Source: Sulfurovum sp.
GTDB lineage: Bacteria; Campylobacterota; Campylobacteria; Campylobacterales; Sulfurovaceae
DNA length: 37,113 nucleotides
Assembly (NCBI GenBank): GCA_020721775.1
Contig: DYLZ01000008.1
Location: 1-37,113 of the forward strand
Direction: 5' to 3'
Made by a program: the position numbers and the translations under genes. Position 1 is the stretch's first letter, and each line of letters starts with the position of its first letter. The notes under the pieces were generated by a model. The model was not told where the DNA came from, searched no databases, and was given only the letters and a program-made list of their open reading frames with translations. Of this stretch, positions 16,580 through 25,706 are shown one piece after another.

Positions 16580-17008
16580 TTATTCAGTAACCTCTTGAGT
16601 TACTTCTGCTGCAACTTCTTCTACAACCGCTTCTTTTTTAGGAGCAGCTTCTTTAGAAGTTTTTTCATTTTTGCTTTTATCGATTGAAGCGATCATTTTT
16701 TCAAATTGTGCAACTTCTTTTTTAGAACTATATTTAACAGTTAAAAATTTAATGATATCTTCATTGATCTTTAGATTTCTTTCGATTTCAGCGATTTTGC
16801 TTCCGTCAGCTTTATAATAAAGTACCGTATAGTAACCTCTGTTTTGTTTAGCTACAGTATAAGCCAGTTTTCTCATACCCATATCATCGGTAGCGATAAG
16901 TTCAGCATTTTCTTTTGCTAAAACTTCTTTGATTTTAGCAACTTGTGATGCGATCTCTTGTTCAGTCAAAGTAGGTTTGACAACAAAAAGTGTTTCGTAA
17001 CAATTCAT
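16580..17008 (-). CDS. rpsF: 30S ribosomal protein S6
   Basis: S6 pairs with S18 on the platform of the small subunit. The first 95 residues (MNCYETLFVVKPTLTEQEI...GMRKLAYTVAKQNRGYYTVLYYKADGSKIAEIERNLKINEDIIKFLTVKY) are the canonical fold. Residues about 100-142 form a lysine- then glutamate-rich tail (KEAAPKKEAVVEEVAAEVTQEVTE), an extension of the kind some bacterial S6 proteins carry or modify with glutamate. AAAGGAAAA precedes the ATG. It is the first gene of rpsF-ssb-rpsR. Confidence 0.97.
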   Translation of the reverse strand: MNCYETLFVVKPTLTEQEIASQVAKIKEVLAKENAELIATDDMGMRKLAYTVAKQNRGYYTVLYYKADGSKIAEIERNLKINEDIIKFLTVKYSSKKEVAQFEKMIASIDKSKNEKTSKEAAPKKEAVVEEVAAEVTQEVTE

Positions 17009-17070
17009 TTTTTTCCTTTGGTTTTATAGCCCATTGCCTTTATGGCTTTGAGCAAGAATTTTGAATATAT

Positions 17071-17076
17071 ATTATA
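17071..17076 (-). promoter_or_regulatory. -10 element of the rpsF operon
   Basis: On the minus strand GCCGTATAATATATATTC gives a perfect TATAAT about 63 bases upstream of the rpsF ATG, just past the end of holA. The leader of about 55 bases has no obvious S6/S18-binding mimic that I can fold by eye. Confidence 0.5.
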
Positions 17077-17088
17077 CGGCAATATACC

Positions 17089-18063
17089 TTATAAAATATT
17101 TTGCAGTTCTATGAACATAGAGTACAGCAGTGTCTCTTTCTGTGGTGCTGATGCAGATTTTATTTCAAGTTCGCATTGCAGAACATATTCAAAAGCTTTT
17201 AAAAGTTTTGAAGATCTTATGCGGTTTGCCAATGTCGCTTTTTGTTCCTCTATTTTTTTGGGCAGTTTATAGCCAAGAATATTTTGTGAATTTACAGTAC
17301 CGTTTATTTTGATATATGCCTGAAAAAGCAATATTTCATTTAAAAATTTTTGTGTTGCTCTTAGTATGCTGTTGGCATCTTCGCCTGAGTCTAAAAGAGT
17401 ATTTATTTTATTTGGATCTAATTTTTTATTGCAAACATCGATAAAGAGTTTTTCTGCGGAGAGAGAAGTTTGGGGAAAAACCAATTCATTTATATCTTTA
17501 GTCGTTATTTCTCTATTTAGGATATTTAGTTTATCTAGTTCATTGCTGCATAATATCAGGTTGTTACCAAGCATTATTACCAGATATTCAAGCGCATAAG
17601 ATTCTATCTTTAAACCTATATGATTTGCTTTGTTTTGTAATATCATTATCGAATCTCTAATATCCGGTTCAAATAATCTAACTTCAACACTATCGTTGCT
17701 TTTAAATAGTGAAGTGGATGTTTTTATATCTTTTGATGATCCCAAAAAGATATAAAGAAGATAATTGTTTTGACTTTTTTGAGTCATCTCGAGCAGTGAT
17801 TCAAGCTCTTTTTTGGCAATAACTTTTTCCGATTTTATAATCAGAAGATTTGTATTGCCAAAAAGTGAATTTTGGGCAAGATAAGACTTTGCTTTTTCGA
17901 AATCATAATCGTCAAAATAGAGCTTCAATTTATCTTCATTTGCTTGCAGTTTTGTGATATAAAAATTTATATACTGTTCTATCGCATACTGATTTTCACC
18001 GTAAAAAAGAGCCGATTTTGGCAGCCTTGTTTTTAGTATCTGTTCAAATTCTTCTTTGTACAT
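17089..18063 (-). CDS. holA: DNA polymerase III delta subunit
   Basis: HolA opens the beta clamp as part of the clamp loader. The family is weakly conserved. Supporting features are the AAA+-like N-terminal region (SALFYGENQYAIEQYINFY...LYFDDYDFEKAKSYLAQNSLFGNTNLLIIKSEK), a helical lid, a C-terminal helical collar (SILRATQKFLNEILLFQAYIK), and the position directly after rnr and close to ilvC, as I recall from C. jejuni. The ORF track starts at a TTG; the adjacent ATG at 18063 is better, sharing one base with the rnr stop (TGATG) and giving 324 residues. Confidence 0.8.
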   Translation of the reverse strand: MYKEEFEQILKTRLPKSALFYGENQYAIEQYINFYITKLQANEDKLKLYFDDYDFEKAKSYLAQNSLFGNTNLLIIKSEKVIAKKELESLLEMTQKSQNNYLLYIFLGSSKDIKTSTSLFKSNDSVEVRLFEPDIRDSIMILQNKANHIGLKIESYALEYLVIMLGNNLILCSNELDKLNILNREITTKDINELVFPQTSLSAEKLFIDVCNKKLDPNKINTLLDSGEDANSILRATQKFLNEILLFQAYIKINGTVNSQNILGYKLPKKIEEQKATLANRIRSSKLLKAFEYVLQCELEIKSASAPQKETLLYSMFIELQNIL

Positions 18064-20033
18064 CAAAATTCCATAGGGTCTTTTGATAATTTTTGAACAA
18101 CTTTTGCCATGATCATGGCCATTGCTATATTGACTTCATAGATCGAGACTTGTACCCTTTCAAAAAGAAGTAAGCCGTCATTTTTTACATTTACAACGAC
18201 ACCGTTTATATCTGTTTTTAGCATAGCTTTTGCGTTATTGTCCTCTATCTCGATTATTTCAGCTTCAAATATTTCATCCTTATGAGCGGCTGCCCATCTG
18301 GCAAATTTTCTATCTCTAAAATCCCATTCACATTTTGTCGTTTTTCTCTCTAACTCACTTACTCTGGCGCACAATGGAGATATGTTTCTAAGTAGATATT
18401 CTCTCTCTTTTGAGTCACTGTTTAATTGTGTTTTTATAAGTCTATGCAGTATTAGATCGCTATATCTTCTAATCGGTGATGTAAAGTGGCTGTAATGCGT
18501 AAATCCAAGCCCAAAATGCCCCAAATTCTGAGGCGCATAAGAAGCTTGTTTTAGCGATTTTATGATCATGGAGTCAACTTCGTTTTCCAAGCCAAGTTTT
18601 ACCGCCTCTTTTTGTATAGCTCTAATGAGTGAAGGTGAGTCTTCATAGTCATCCACAAATAATCCGATAGTAGCAAGCTCTGCAAGAAGCTCTTCGAGTT
18701 TTGATATTTGAGGCGGTTCATGAATTCTAAAGATCCACTCTTCGCCGGTGGCTCTTTTTGCGGATGCTTGGTTCGCAAGGAGCATACACTCTTCTATCAG
18801 AGAATGGGATGGAGTGCCTGTTTCTATTTGAGTGCTTTTTAAAAGATGATTTTTATCGATCGATAACTTCATCTCTTCTGTTCTAAAATCAAAACCGTTT
18901 TTTAGTCTTTTGGCTCTTAGAGATTTTGTGATATCGTAAAGTTTTGAAAGATTTGTCCAAAGCCTTTTTACAACTCCGGAAGCCTCAGCCCCATTTGTTT
19001 CTATAAGCTTGTCGACTTCATCGTAATGAAATCTATGTTTGGAGTGTATTACAGCCTCAAAGAACTCTTCGCTTTTTGGAGTCAAAGAATTTCTATCAAG
19101 CGTTATTTTTGATACAAAAGCCAGTCTGTCAACACGAGGTTTTAAGGAACATACATTTTCACTAAGTTCACGCGGCAGCATAGGAAAAGCTTTGTGAGGC
19201 AGATATGTGGTAAATCCTCTCTTTTTTGCTTCTATGTCGATAGGAGAAAAATAATCGACATAATAACTTACATCTGCAATAGCAACATATAGTATAAAGT
19301 TATCCGCATCAAAATATATAGCATCGTCAAAATCTTTTGCTGTTACTGGGTCAATGGTACAAAAATCCAAATTTCTTAGATCAACTCTATCAGGGTATTT
19401 GTCCCCATCGACTTCAAGGGGCGTTGCTCTTGCCTGCTCTAAGCACGAAATTGGAAATTCATCTTCTCTATCATAGAGGATAAGAGATATTTTCTCATCT
19501 ATTTTTGGATCATCGATATTGCCTAAGATCTCTTTTACTTCATTATTATCAACATCTATTTTTAGAACTGTTCCACTTTTGAGCGTTTTCAGATCAAGTC
19601 CACTCATCCATGCAGATAACGGTTCATTTGTTCTTAGATTTAAAATGGAGAAATTTTTTGATTCGTCTATATTTATATATGCCAAATTATACAAAAATGC
19701 TTTTTTTGCGGTTAAGATTATTTTTCCGCTTACTCTGCCTCTTTTAGCAATAATTATTTTAGCGACTACTAGATCGCCTCTTTTTGCACCTTTTAAATTT
19801 TCAGGCTCTATAAGCAGGTCGTTCTCTGATTTTAGTATGGATTCTACAAACCCCGTACCATCTTTGCTTATATAAAGTTCACCTATGCGATAAAGAGAGG
19901 ATAATCTAAATAAACCGTCTTTATCTTCTTTGACGGCATCTATTTTTTTTAAATCATCAAAAGCTTTGATGTACTCTTCATCTATATCGCTTTTTTTGCA
20001 GCCGTTTGTAATTTGGAGTGCAAATTCATTCAT
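18063..20033 (-). CDS. rnr: Ribonuclease R family 3'-5' exoribonuclease
   Basis: RNase R degrades structured RNA from the 3' end. The catalytic RNB domain starts near residue 215 (PDRVDLRNLDFCTIDPVTAKDFDDAIYF), with metal-binding aspartates at about 228, 234, 236 and 237. It continues through HKAFPMLPRELSENVCSLKP, SLIEECMLLANQASA and HFTSPIRRYSDLILHR. Upstream are cold-shock-like OB segments. The C-terminus (residues about 570-656) is a shortened S1-like domain without the long basic tail of E. coli RNase R, so the protein is smaller (656 residues). AAGGGG lies upstream of the ATG. It is coupled to holA by a one-base overlap. Confidence 0.93.
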   Translation of the reverse strand: MNEFALQITNGCKKSDIDEEYIKAFDDLKKIDAVKEDKDGLFRLSSLYRIGELYISKDGTGFVESILKSENDLLIEPENLKGAKRGDLVVAKIIIAKRGRVSGKIILTAKKAFLYNLAYINIDESKNFSILNLRTNEPLSAWMSGLDLKTLKSGTVLKIDVDNNEVKEILGNIDDPKIDEKISLILYDREDEFPISCLEQARATPLEVDGDKYPDRVDLRNLDFCTIDPVTAKDFDDAIYFDADNFILYVAIADVSYYVDYFSPIDIEAKKRGFTTYLPHKAFPMLPRELSENVCSLKPRVDRLAFVSKITLDRNSLTPKSEEFFEAVIHSKHRFHYDEVDKLIETNGAEASGVVKRLWTNLSKLYDITKSLRAKRLKNGFDFRTEEMKLSIDKNHLLKSTQIETGTPSHSLIEECMLLANQASAKRATGEEWIFRIHEPPQISKLEELLAELATIGLFVDDYEDSPSLIRAIQKEAVKLGLENEVDSMIIKSLKQASYAPQNLGHFGLGFTHYSHFTSPIRRYSDLILHRLIKTQLNSDSKEREYLLRNISPLCARVSELERKTTKCEWDFRDRKFARWAAAHKDEIFEAEIIEIEDNNAKAMLKTDINGVVVNVKNDGLLLFERVQVSIYEVNIAMAMIMAKVVQKLSKDPMEF

Positions 20034-20106
20034 CTATTTGCATCCCCTTTGATATTATTTTTTTGTTTTTTTATTATTATCTTCATATAAAGATTATATT
20101 ACACTT

Positions 20107-20943
20107 TTATTTTAGCGCCTCTAATCTCTCTACCCTTTGCTCTGTACTTGGATGAGTACTGAAAAGTTCTCTTATATTTCCTCCTAAGCCTAAAAAAGGA
20201 TTTATGATAAACATATGGGCATTTTGCGGCTGCGCATCATGAAGTAGATTGCCATGCGCATAATTATCAAGTTTTATAAGCGCACTTTGCAGCCATTCGG
20301 GATGACCCGTAAGTTTTGCAGAGCCTTCATCCGCCATAAATTCTCTGCTTCTGCTGATAGTCATTTGAACTATGCTTGCTGCAAGCGGCATTATTAACAT
20401 TAAGATTATCGTTACTATCGGGTTTGGCCTATCTTCATCACTGCCGTTTCCGCCAAAAAACATACCAAAGTTAGCAAGCATGGAGATCGCTCCGGCCATT
20501 GTTGCAGCTACGGTTCCTATAAGCATATCATAGTGTTTGATGTGGCTTAGTTCATGTGCGATAACTGCTTTTACTTCATCGGCGCTTAAGAGGTCAAGTA
20601 AACCTTCCGTTACGGCAACTGCTGCATGCTCATAATTCCTTCCTGTTGCAAATGCATTTGGCACTTGATCTTGGATGATATAAAGTTTTGGCATAGGCAG
20701 ATTTGCTTTTGTTGTTAAGTCTCTTACTATCTTGTATAGACCGCTGGCAGAGCTTTCATCTACAGGTATCGCATGATAATGTTTTAAAACCTGCTCATCA
20801 CTATAATAGTATGCATAAAAGTTCATCCCTACGGCCATTAAAAATGCTATTATCATACCGGTTTTACCACCTATAAAACTTCCAAACCATACAAAAAGAA
20901 GTGTTAATCCTATCATTAAAAAATATGTTTTAAATTTTTCCAT
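20107..20943 (-). CDS. htpX: Membrane zinc metalloprotease HtpX (M48)
   Basis: HtpX degrades misfolded membrane proteins in the inner membrane, complementing FtsH. The 278-residue protein has two N-terminal helices (about 7-22 and 28-46) and the zinc motif HELSH (130-134, [13 protein letters not shown]). Two further hydrophobic segments follow ([37 protein letters not shown]), then [17 protein letters not shown], which supplies the third zinc ligand. AAGGA six bases before the ATG supports the start. It diverges from ilvC and is separated from rnr by 73 bases with no clear terminator. It sits beside the Sec/Tat-rich theme of the window but is not in their operons. Confidence 0.94.
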   Translation of the reverse strand: MEKFKTYFLMIGLTLLFVWFGSFIGGKTGMIIAFLMAVGMNFYAYYYSDEQVLKHYHAIPVDESSASGLYKIVRDLTTKANLPMPKLYIIQDQVPNAFATGRNYEHAAVAVTEGLLDLLSADEVKAVIAHELSHIKHYDMLIGTVAATMAGAISMLANFGMFFGGNGSDEDRPNPIVTIILMLIMPLAASIVQMTISRSREFMADEGSAKLTGHPEWLQSALIKLDNYAHGNLLHDAQPQNAHMFIINPFLGLGGNIRELFSTHPSTEQRVERLEALK

Positions 20944-21024
20944 TATTTGTCCTTCGTATATTTGATATCAAGAATTATACAATAATAAACATATTTTACT
21001 ACATACAAAGGTAAGCAAAAATAA

Positions 21025-22089
<1,065 letters not shown>

Positions 22090-22091
22090 AA

Positions 22092-22193
22092 TAGTCTCAA
22101 ATTTGGAGCAAAGCTCCAAATTAGGTCTTCATGCGATAGCTATCGCGACTAGTCGCTCTTGTAAGCTCCTTTGCAACAACCTACAAGAGACTA
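22092..22193. repeat. Nested palindrome cluster downstream of ilvC
   Basis: The spacer after ilvC holds a perfect 10-bp stem AATTTGGAGC-AAA-GCTCCAAATT (22100-22122). Two overlapping perfect palindromes follow, GCGATAGCTATCGC (22133-22146) and GCGACTAGTCGC (22145-22156), and then an 8-bp stem CTCTTGTA/TACAAGAG (22156-22163 with 22182-22189). TAGTCTC (22092-22098) pairs with GAGACTA (22187-22193) to enclose the whole set. The first hairpin could terminate ilvC but lacks a U-run. Function unknown; candidates are a repeat element or a protein-binding region. Confidence 0.55.
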
Positions 22194-22202
22194 ATCAAAA
22201 AT

Positions 22203-22222
22203 TAAAAAAAGCAATTTTTGCT
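22203..22222 (-). terminator. Small intrinsic terminator of the peroxiredoxin gene
   Basis: On the minus strand AGCAA-AAA-TTGCT is followed by a run of T, 24 bases after the peroxiredoxin stop codon. The stem is only five base pairs, so it is probably a weak terminator. Confidence 0.45.
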
Positions 22223-22245
22223 CAAACGCCTAAATCAAATAGAGA

Positions 22246-22947
22246 TCAAGATAAGATCTCTTCAATAGTAATATAATCTCCAACATGACCGGTCATCTTT
22301 TCTGCGTCAGTGTTGACCGGAAGTGTTTTTTTGCCCGGTCTCCATCCTGCAGGGCAAACTTCACCTGTTTTTGTAGCATGTTGCCAAGCTTGTACTTGTC
22401 TTATAAATTCATTTACATTTCTACCTACCGAATCGGCTTGTACCTCTTGAGCTACGCATACTCCATCAGTGTTAAACAAAAATCTACCTCTAAGAGCCAC
22501 ACCCTCTTCTTCTATCAATACACCAAATGCACGACTTACCTCTTTATTTGTATCAGCACCTATTGTTAGCTCAAGACCTTTTAAAATAGGCTCAGTTTCT
22601 GCAAATCTTTTGTGTGAAAATTTAGTATCAGTTGATATGGCTAGTATCTCTACACCAAGCTCTTTAAACTCATTGGCATGCGCATTCATGGCAGCTATTT
22701 CAGTTGGGCATACAAATGTAAAGTCAGCGGGGTAAAAGCATATTACTGTCCATTTTCCTTTATAATCTTCACTTGAAACTGTTTTGTAATGACCTGTTTT
22801 AGCGTCATAAGCATCCATTGTAAATTGTGGCATCTCTCTTCTAACCATTGTTGAACTCATATTGTTATCCTTTTTTGTTATATTTTCTTCTGTTGTTGCA
22901 TTGTCTATTGTCTGTTTTCTAGGTTTTACACCTGTATCGCATCCCAT
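22246..22947 (-). CDS. tsaA: Typical 2-Cys peroxiredoxin (AhpC/TSA family) with N-terminal extension
   Basis: This enzyme reduces hydrogen peroxide and organic hydroperoxides. The peroxidatic cysteine is Cys80 (DFTFVCPTE) and the resolving cysteine Cys198 (TGEVCPAGW), both in full-length numbering, followed by the usual C-terminal tail. The ATG at 22947 has a strong AAAGGAG five bases upstream. A second in-frame ATG at 22860 (MSSTMVRREMPQFTM), where family homology starts, has its own AAGGA eight bases upstream. Residues 1-29 (MGCDTGVKPRKQTIDN...) are a charged extension of unknown use, so two isoforms are possible. An electron donor gene such as ahpF is not in the window. A Fur/PerR-like box precedes it. 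Confidence 0.92.
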   Translation of the reverse strand: MGCDTGVKPRKQTIDNATTEENITKKDNNMSSTMVRREMPQFTMDAYDAKTGHYKTVSSEDYKGKWTVICFYPADFTFVCPTEIAAMNAHANEFKELGVEILAISTDTKFSHKRFAETEPILKGLELTIGADTNKEVSRAFGVLIEEEGVALRGRFLFNTDGVCVAQEVQADSVGRNVNEFIRQVQAWQHATKTGEVCPAGWRPGKKTLPVNTDAEKMTGHVGDYITIEEILS

Positions 22948-23009
22948 GTTGTCTCCTTTATTGGTTGATACAATAGAATGATAACAAAGTTTAACTTAAA
23001 TAATTATTA

Positions 23010-23028
23010 GATAAGAATAATTATTATC
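23010..23028. promoter_or_regulatory. Fur/PerR-type operator
   Basis: GATAAGAATAATTATTATC is a 9-1-9 inverted repeat: the left arm GATAAGAAT matches GATAATAAT in eight of nine positions. It resembles the classical 19-base Fur box. It lies about 60 bases upstream of the peroxiredoxin start and about 110 upstream of dprA. PerR, a Fur paralogue, controls peroxide genes in Campylobacter, so peroxide-responsive repression is the likely role. Confidence 0.6.
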
Positions 23029-23121
23029 TAGTTTCAAAATTTAAATTTACTGCAATCTAACAAAAAATTTTTTACTAAAATATTGCATTATGACATATTT
23101 TCTTCACCACCTATTTTTTTA

Positions 23122-23137
23122 TGTTAAAATACAGTTA
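23122..23137 (+). promoter_or_regulatory. Extended -10 of dprA, predicting a leaderless transcript
   Basis: TGTTAAAAT (TG-N-TAAAAT, hexamer 23125-23130) ends seven bases before the A of the dprA ATG. Transcription would start at or next to the start codon, and no Shine-Dalgarno sequence is present upstream. Confidence 0.45.
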
Positions 23138-23913
23138 TGTATAAAATATTAGATGAACATATAAAAGAGTTGGAAGCTCTAAAGAAGTATCCGCAGCTTT
23201 ATTATAAGGGCAACATCTCTTTACTAAAAAGGACAAAGGTTTCGATTGTTGGAAGCAGAGATCCGACACCATATACCAGAGAATGTACATATAATCTTGC
23301 AAGAGCATTATCTAAAAGAGGTGTTTGCGTGGTAAGCGGCGGAGCAATTGGTGTTGATACGATCGCGCATGAGGGGGCAGGGGTGGAAAATACGATTTGC
23401 GTGCTTGGAAGCGGCATTGATATTTATTACCCAGCGACAAATAAAAAGCTCATAGGATCTATCGCAAATAATGGACTTTTGCTTAGTCAATTTGAGCCGC
23501 ATTTTAAAGCCACACAGTGGAGTTTTGTTAAGAGAAACGAGATAGTTGTGGCACTTAGCGATATTTTGATTGTAACTCAAGCTGATATTGATAGCGGCTC
23601 GATGAGATCGGTAGAATTTGCTTTGAAAATGGGCAAAAAAATATATGTTTTACCCCATAGGATAGATGAGAGCAGGGGAACAAATGCTATTTTAGCAAGA
23701 GGTGAGGCTATGATGATCTATGATGTGAATGAGTTTGCCGCACAGTTTGGAAAAGAGCTGAGGAACAAAAGCTATATAAATGATGATTTTTTTATTTTTT
23801 GTCAGCAAAATCCAACTTTGGATGATGCTGTTGCTAGATTTAAAAATAGAGTTTATGAAGCAGAACTCGAAGGGTTAATAACCATAATTAACGGAAAAAT
23901 AAGCCTTATTTAG
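23137..23913 (+). CDS. dprA: DNA processing protein DprA
   Basis: DprA loads RecA on incoming single-stranded DNA during natural transformation. The 258-residue protein has the Rossmann-type core KVSIVGSRDPTPYTRECTYNLARALSKRGVCVVSGGAIGVDTIAHEGA...CVLGSGIDIYYP, then GSMRSVEFALKMGKKIYVLPHR. A small winged-helix DML1-like domain ends it (NPTLDDAVARFKNRVYEAELEGLITIINGKISLI). Size and layout resemble H. pylori DprA. In Campylobacter and Helicobacter dprA adjoins ruvX; here about 7.4 kb separate them. There is no ribosome binding site, but a -10 sits right before the ATG. The 3' end overlaps the convergent thioredoxin-like gene by eight bases. Confidence 0.92.
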   Translation: MYKILDEHIKELEALKKYPQLYYKGNISLLKRTKVSIVGSRDPTPYTRECTYNLARALSKRGVCVVSGGAIGVDTIAHEGAGVENTICVLGSGIDIYYPATNKKLIGSIANNGLLLSQFEPHFKATQWSFVKRNEIVVALSDILIVTQADIDSGSMRSVEFALKMGKKIYVLPHRIDESRGTNAILARGEAMMIYDVNEFAAQFGKELRNKSYINDDFFIFCQQNPTLDDAVARFKNRVYEAELEGLITIINGKISLI

Positions 23914-24418
23914 AAAGCTCTTTTATAATAGTTTCAAGACCTGCTTGCCCAACAGAGCCTGCTTGCATATACTGGACAACACCTTTTTTATCTATTACTA
24001 TAAGATATGGTATAGCGCCGCTCCAGCCGGCTCTTGATGCAATATAATTAACAAAATTTCCCGCTTTCTCTTGAGATACGACTATATAATTTATCCCTTT
24101 TTGTGTAGCAAAAGCCTTAACCCCTGCATTGCTTAAGCCTTGCACTTCTATTGCAATTACTTGAACTTTGCCTTTATATTTTGCCTGTATATTTTTATAA
24201 TGTTGTATCGAGGCTAGGCAAGGGGGACACCTGTGACCAAAAAATTCTAAAAATATGATCTTATTTTTAGCTTCAGGGATTATAAGTCCATCTTTTGTAC
24301 CTACTGCGTGCAGCACTTTGCCGTTTACATCGGTAAAACTATAGTTTTCATTTGGTTTTGCTTCAAGCGCTGAAGCTATCAATAGCAATGAAAAAAAATA
24401 CAATATTATCTTTTTCAC
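23906..24418 (-). CDS. Exported thioredoxin-fold protein (TlpA-like)
   Basis: The 170-residue protein has a signal peptide (MKKIILYFFSLLLIASALEA) and a thioredoxin domain with the redox motif CPPC (64-67, FFGHRCPPCLAS) and the cis-proline at 137 (GAIPYLIVID). Exported TlpA/ResA-like proteins reduce or rearrange disulfides in periplasmic partners, for example during cytochrome c maturation. Which partner it serves is unknown; no cytochrome or ccm genes are nearby. It is convergent with dprA, sharing eight bases, and diverges from the NagZ-like gene. GWSGAIPYLIVIDKKG supports TlpA-like rather than DsbA-like assignment. Confidence 0.85.
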   Translation of the reverse strand: MKKIILYFFSLLLIASALEAKPNENYSFTDVNGKVLHAVGTKDGLIIPEAKNKIIFLEFFGHRCPPCLASIQHYKNIQAKYKGKVQVIAIEVQGLSNAGVKAFATQKGINYIVVSQEKAGNFVNYIASRAGWSGAIPYLIVIDKKGVVQYMQAGSVGQAGLETIIKELSK

Positions 24419-24500
24419 AAATCATCCTTTTTTTATTTTTGCCATTATATCAATTTTTAGTGAAAATAATGTGTAATATTTAATTTAAAGTATTTATTGT

Positions 24501-24506
24501 TAAAAT
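24501..24506 (+). promoter_or_regulatory. -10-like element of the nagZ-like gene
   Basis: TATTGTTAAAATGC supplies TAAAAT 21 bases upstream of the TTG start at 24528, with AAAGG in between as ribosome binding site. Convincing mainly because of its position in the 109-base divergent gap. Confidence 0.4.
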
Positions 24507-24527
24507 GCATAAAAAAAGGTTGTTGTT

Positions 24528-25622
24528 TTGAAAAAAATTATAAAAGTATTAGCTATTTCATCTTTATTCTTTGGATGTTCAAATGCAGATCCAATGGATA
24601 AAAAAATAGGCTCAATGCTAATGGTCGGCTTTTATGGTACTGAGGTCGGCAAAGATAGCCAAATATGTAAAGATATACGAGATTATGATCTTGCCGGTGT
24701 GATACTGTTTGATTATAATCCAACGGATAAGACAAAACCAAAAAATATATCTTCAGTTTCTCAAATTGCAAAACTTACAAAACAGCTTCAAAATTGTTCT
24801 CCCAATAAAAATCTTCTTATTGCAATTGATCAAGAGGGCGGAAAGGTACAAAGACTTAAAAGCGCTTATGGTTTTTTGGGTAATTTTCCAAGCGCATCAA
24901 CTGTTTGTGCAATGAATGACGCCCAAATTTCAGCTACTTATACAAAGATGGCAAAAGAGTTAAAAAGTGTTGGGATAAATTATGATTTGGCTCCTGTTGT
25001 TGATTTGGCGGTTAATCCACAAAACAGGGTTATCTTTGGGCTAGGAAGATCATACGGTAAAAATCCTATAGATGTTTCAAAAAAAGCAAAACTTTTTGTT
25101 GATGCCATGAATAAAGAGGGTATTTTGACTTCACTAAAACATTTTCCCGGACACGGCTCATCATTGGGGGATACGCACAAAGGCTATGTCGATGTTACAA
25201 ATACATGGAGTCCTGTAGAATTAAACCCGTATAAGGAGTTGAAAAACAGCGCAGACAGCGTAATGGTTGCCCATGTGTTCAATAGTAAAATTGATGAAAA
25301 ATATCCGGCTAGTTTGTCTAGCAAGACAGTTAATGGTTTGTTGAGAAATAAGCTTGGGTATAATGGAGTTGTTATAACTGATGATCTGCAAATGGGCGCA
25401 ATACAAAGTAAATATTCGCTTAGAGATACTTTAAAACTTGCGATAAAAGCCGGTGATGATATACTGCTTTTTGGCAATCAGCTAGATCCAAACAATACGG
25501 TTAAAACAAAAGTTTTAGTTGATACTATCAAAGCATTGATAGAAAATAATGAGCTTTCGGTAAATGATATAAATAGGGCATATGCCAGAATTCAAAAACT
25601 AAAAGCAAGATTGAACAAATAG
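24528..25622 (+). CDS. nagZ: GH3 beta-N-acetylglucosaminidase (NagZ-like), predicted lipoprotein
   Basis: NagZ-type enzymes remove terminal beta-N-acetylglucosamine from peptidoglycan fragments. Family motifs are AIDQEGGKVQRL (99-110), the catalytic loop KHFPGHGSSLGDTH (204-217) with its Asp-His dyad, MVAHVFN, and ITDDLQMGA with the nucleophile aspartate at 285 or 286. The N-terminus MKKIIKVLAISSLFFGC is a lipoprotein signal with the lipobox cysteine at 17, so the protein should be membrane-anchored and face the periplasm. E. coli NagZ is cytosolic, which makes the location notable. The start is a TTG with AAAGG upstream. A long stem-loop covers its stop codon. Confidence 0.87.
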   Translation: MKKIIKVLAISSLFFGCSNADPMDKKIGSMLMVGFYGTEVGKDSQICKDIRDYDLAGVILFDYNPTDKTKPKNISSVSQIAKLTKQLQNCSPNKNLLIAIDQEGGKVQRLKSAYGFLGNFPSASTVCAMNDAQISATYTKMAKELKSVGINYDLAPVVDLAVNPQNRVIFGLGRSYGKNPIDVSKKAKLFVDAMNKEGILTSLKHFPGHGSSLGDTHKGYVDVTNTWSPVELNPYKELKNSADSVMVAHVFNSKIDEKYPASLSSKTVNGLLRNKLGYNGVVITDDLQMGAIQSKYSLRDTLKLAIKAGDDILLFGNQLDPNNTVKTKVLVDTIKALIENNELSVNDINRAYARIQKLKARLNK

Positions 25623-25634
25623 CTAATCTTGCTT
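25603..25634 (+). terminator. Stem-loop at the end of the nagZ-like gene
   Basis: AAGCAAGATT and AATCTTGCTT form a perfect 10-bp stem around a 12-base loop that contains the TAG stop codon. No U-run follows, so it may act as a transcript-stabilising or weak termination structure ahead of the TetR promoter. Confidence 0.45.
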
Positions 25635-25645
25635 AAGTAAATATT

Positions 25646-25687
25646 TGTTATGATTCAGTTTTACAGTAATTGACCGACGGTCGGTCA
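25646..25687 (+). promoter_or_regulatory. Promoter and 17-bp TetR-type operator of the efflux operon
   Basis: TGTTATGAT is an extended -10 (hexamer 25649-25654). Seventeen bases downstream lies TGACCGACGGTCGGTCA (25671-25687), a perfect 8-1-8 palindrome covering the expected start of the transcript. This GACCGAC-type palindrome is common among operators of TetR-family repressors. It is immediately upstream of the TetR gene, so autorepression of the whole tetR-cmeDEF operon is the simplest reading. Confidence 0.75.
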
Positions 25688-25706
25688 TAAAGATTAGGAA
25701 TAAAAA

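Noticed and set aside
22285-22296. ATGACCGGTCAT palindrome as a second TetR operator
   Set aside because: It shares only the TGACC arms with the 17-bp operator, has the wrong spacing, and lies inside the peroxiredoxin coding region near its 3' end.
23897-23911. AAATAAGCCTTATTT as a bidirectional terminator between dprA and the thioredoxin-like gene
   Set aside because: The single-base centre leaves no room for a hairpin loop without opening the stem, and there is no U-run. It may just reflect the overlapping convergent stop codons.
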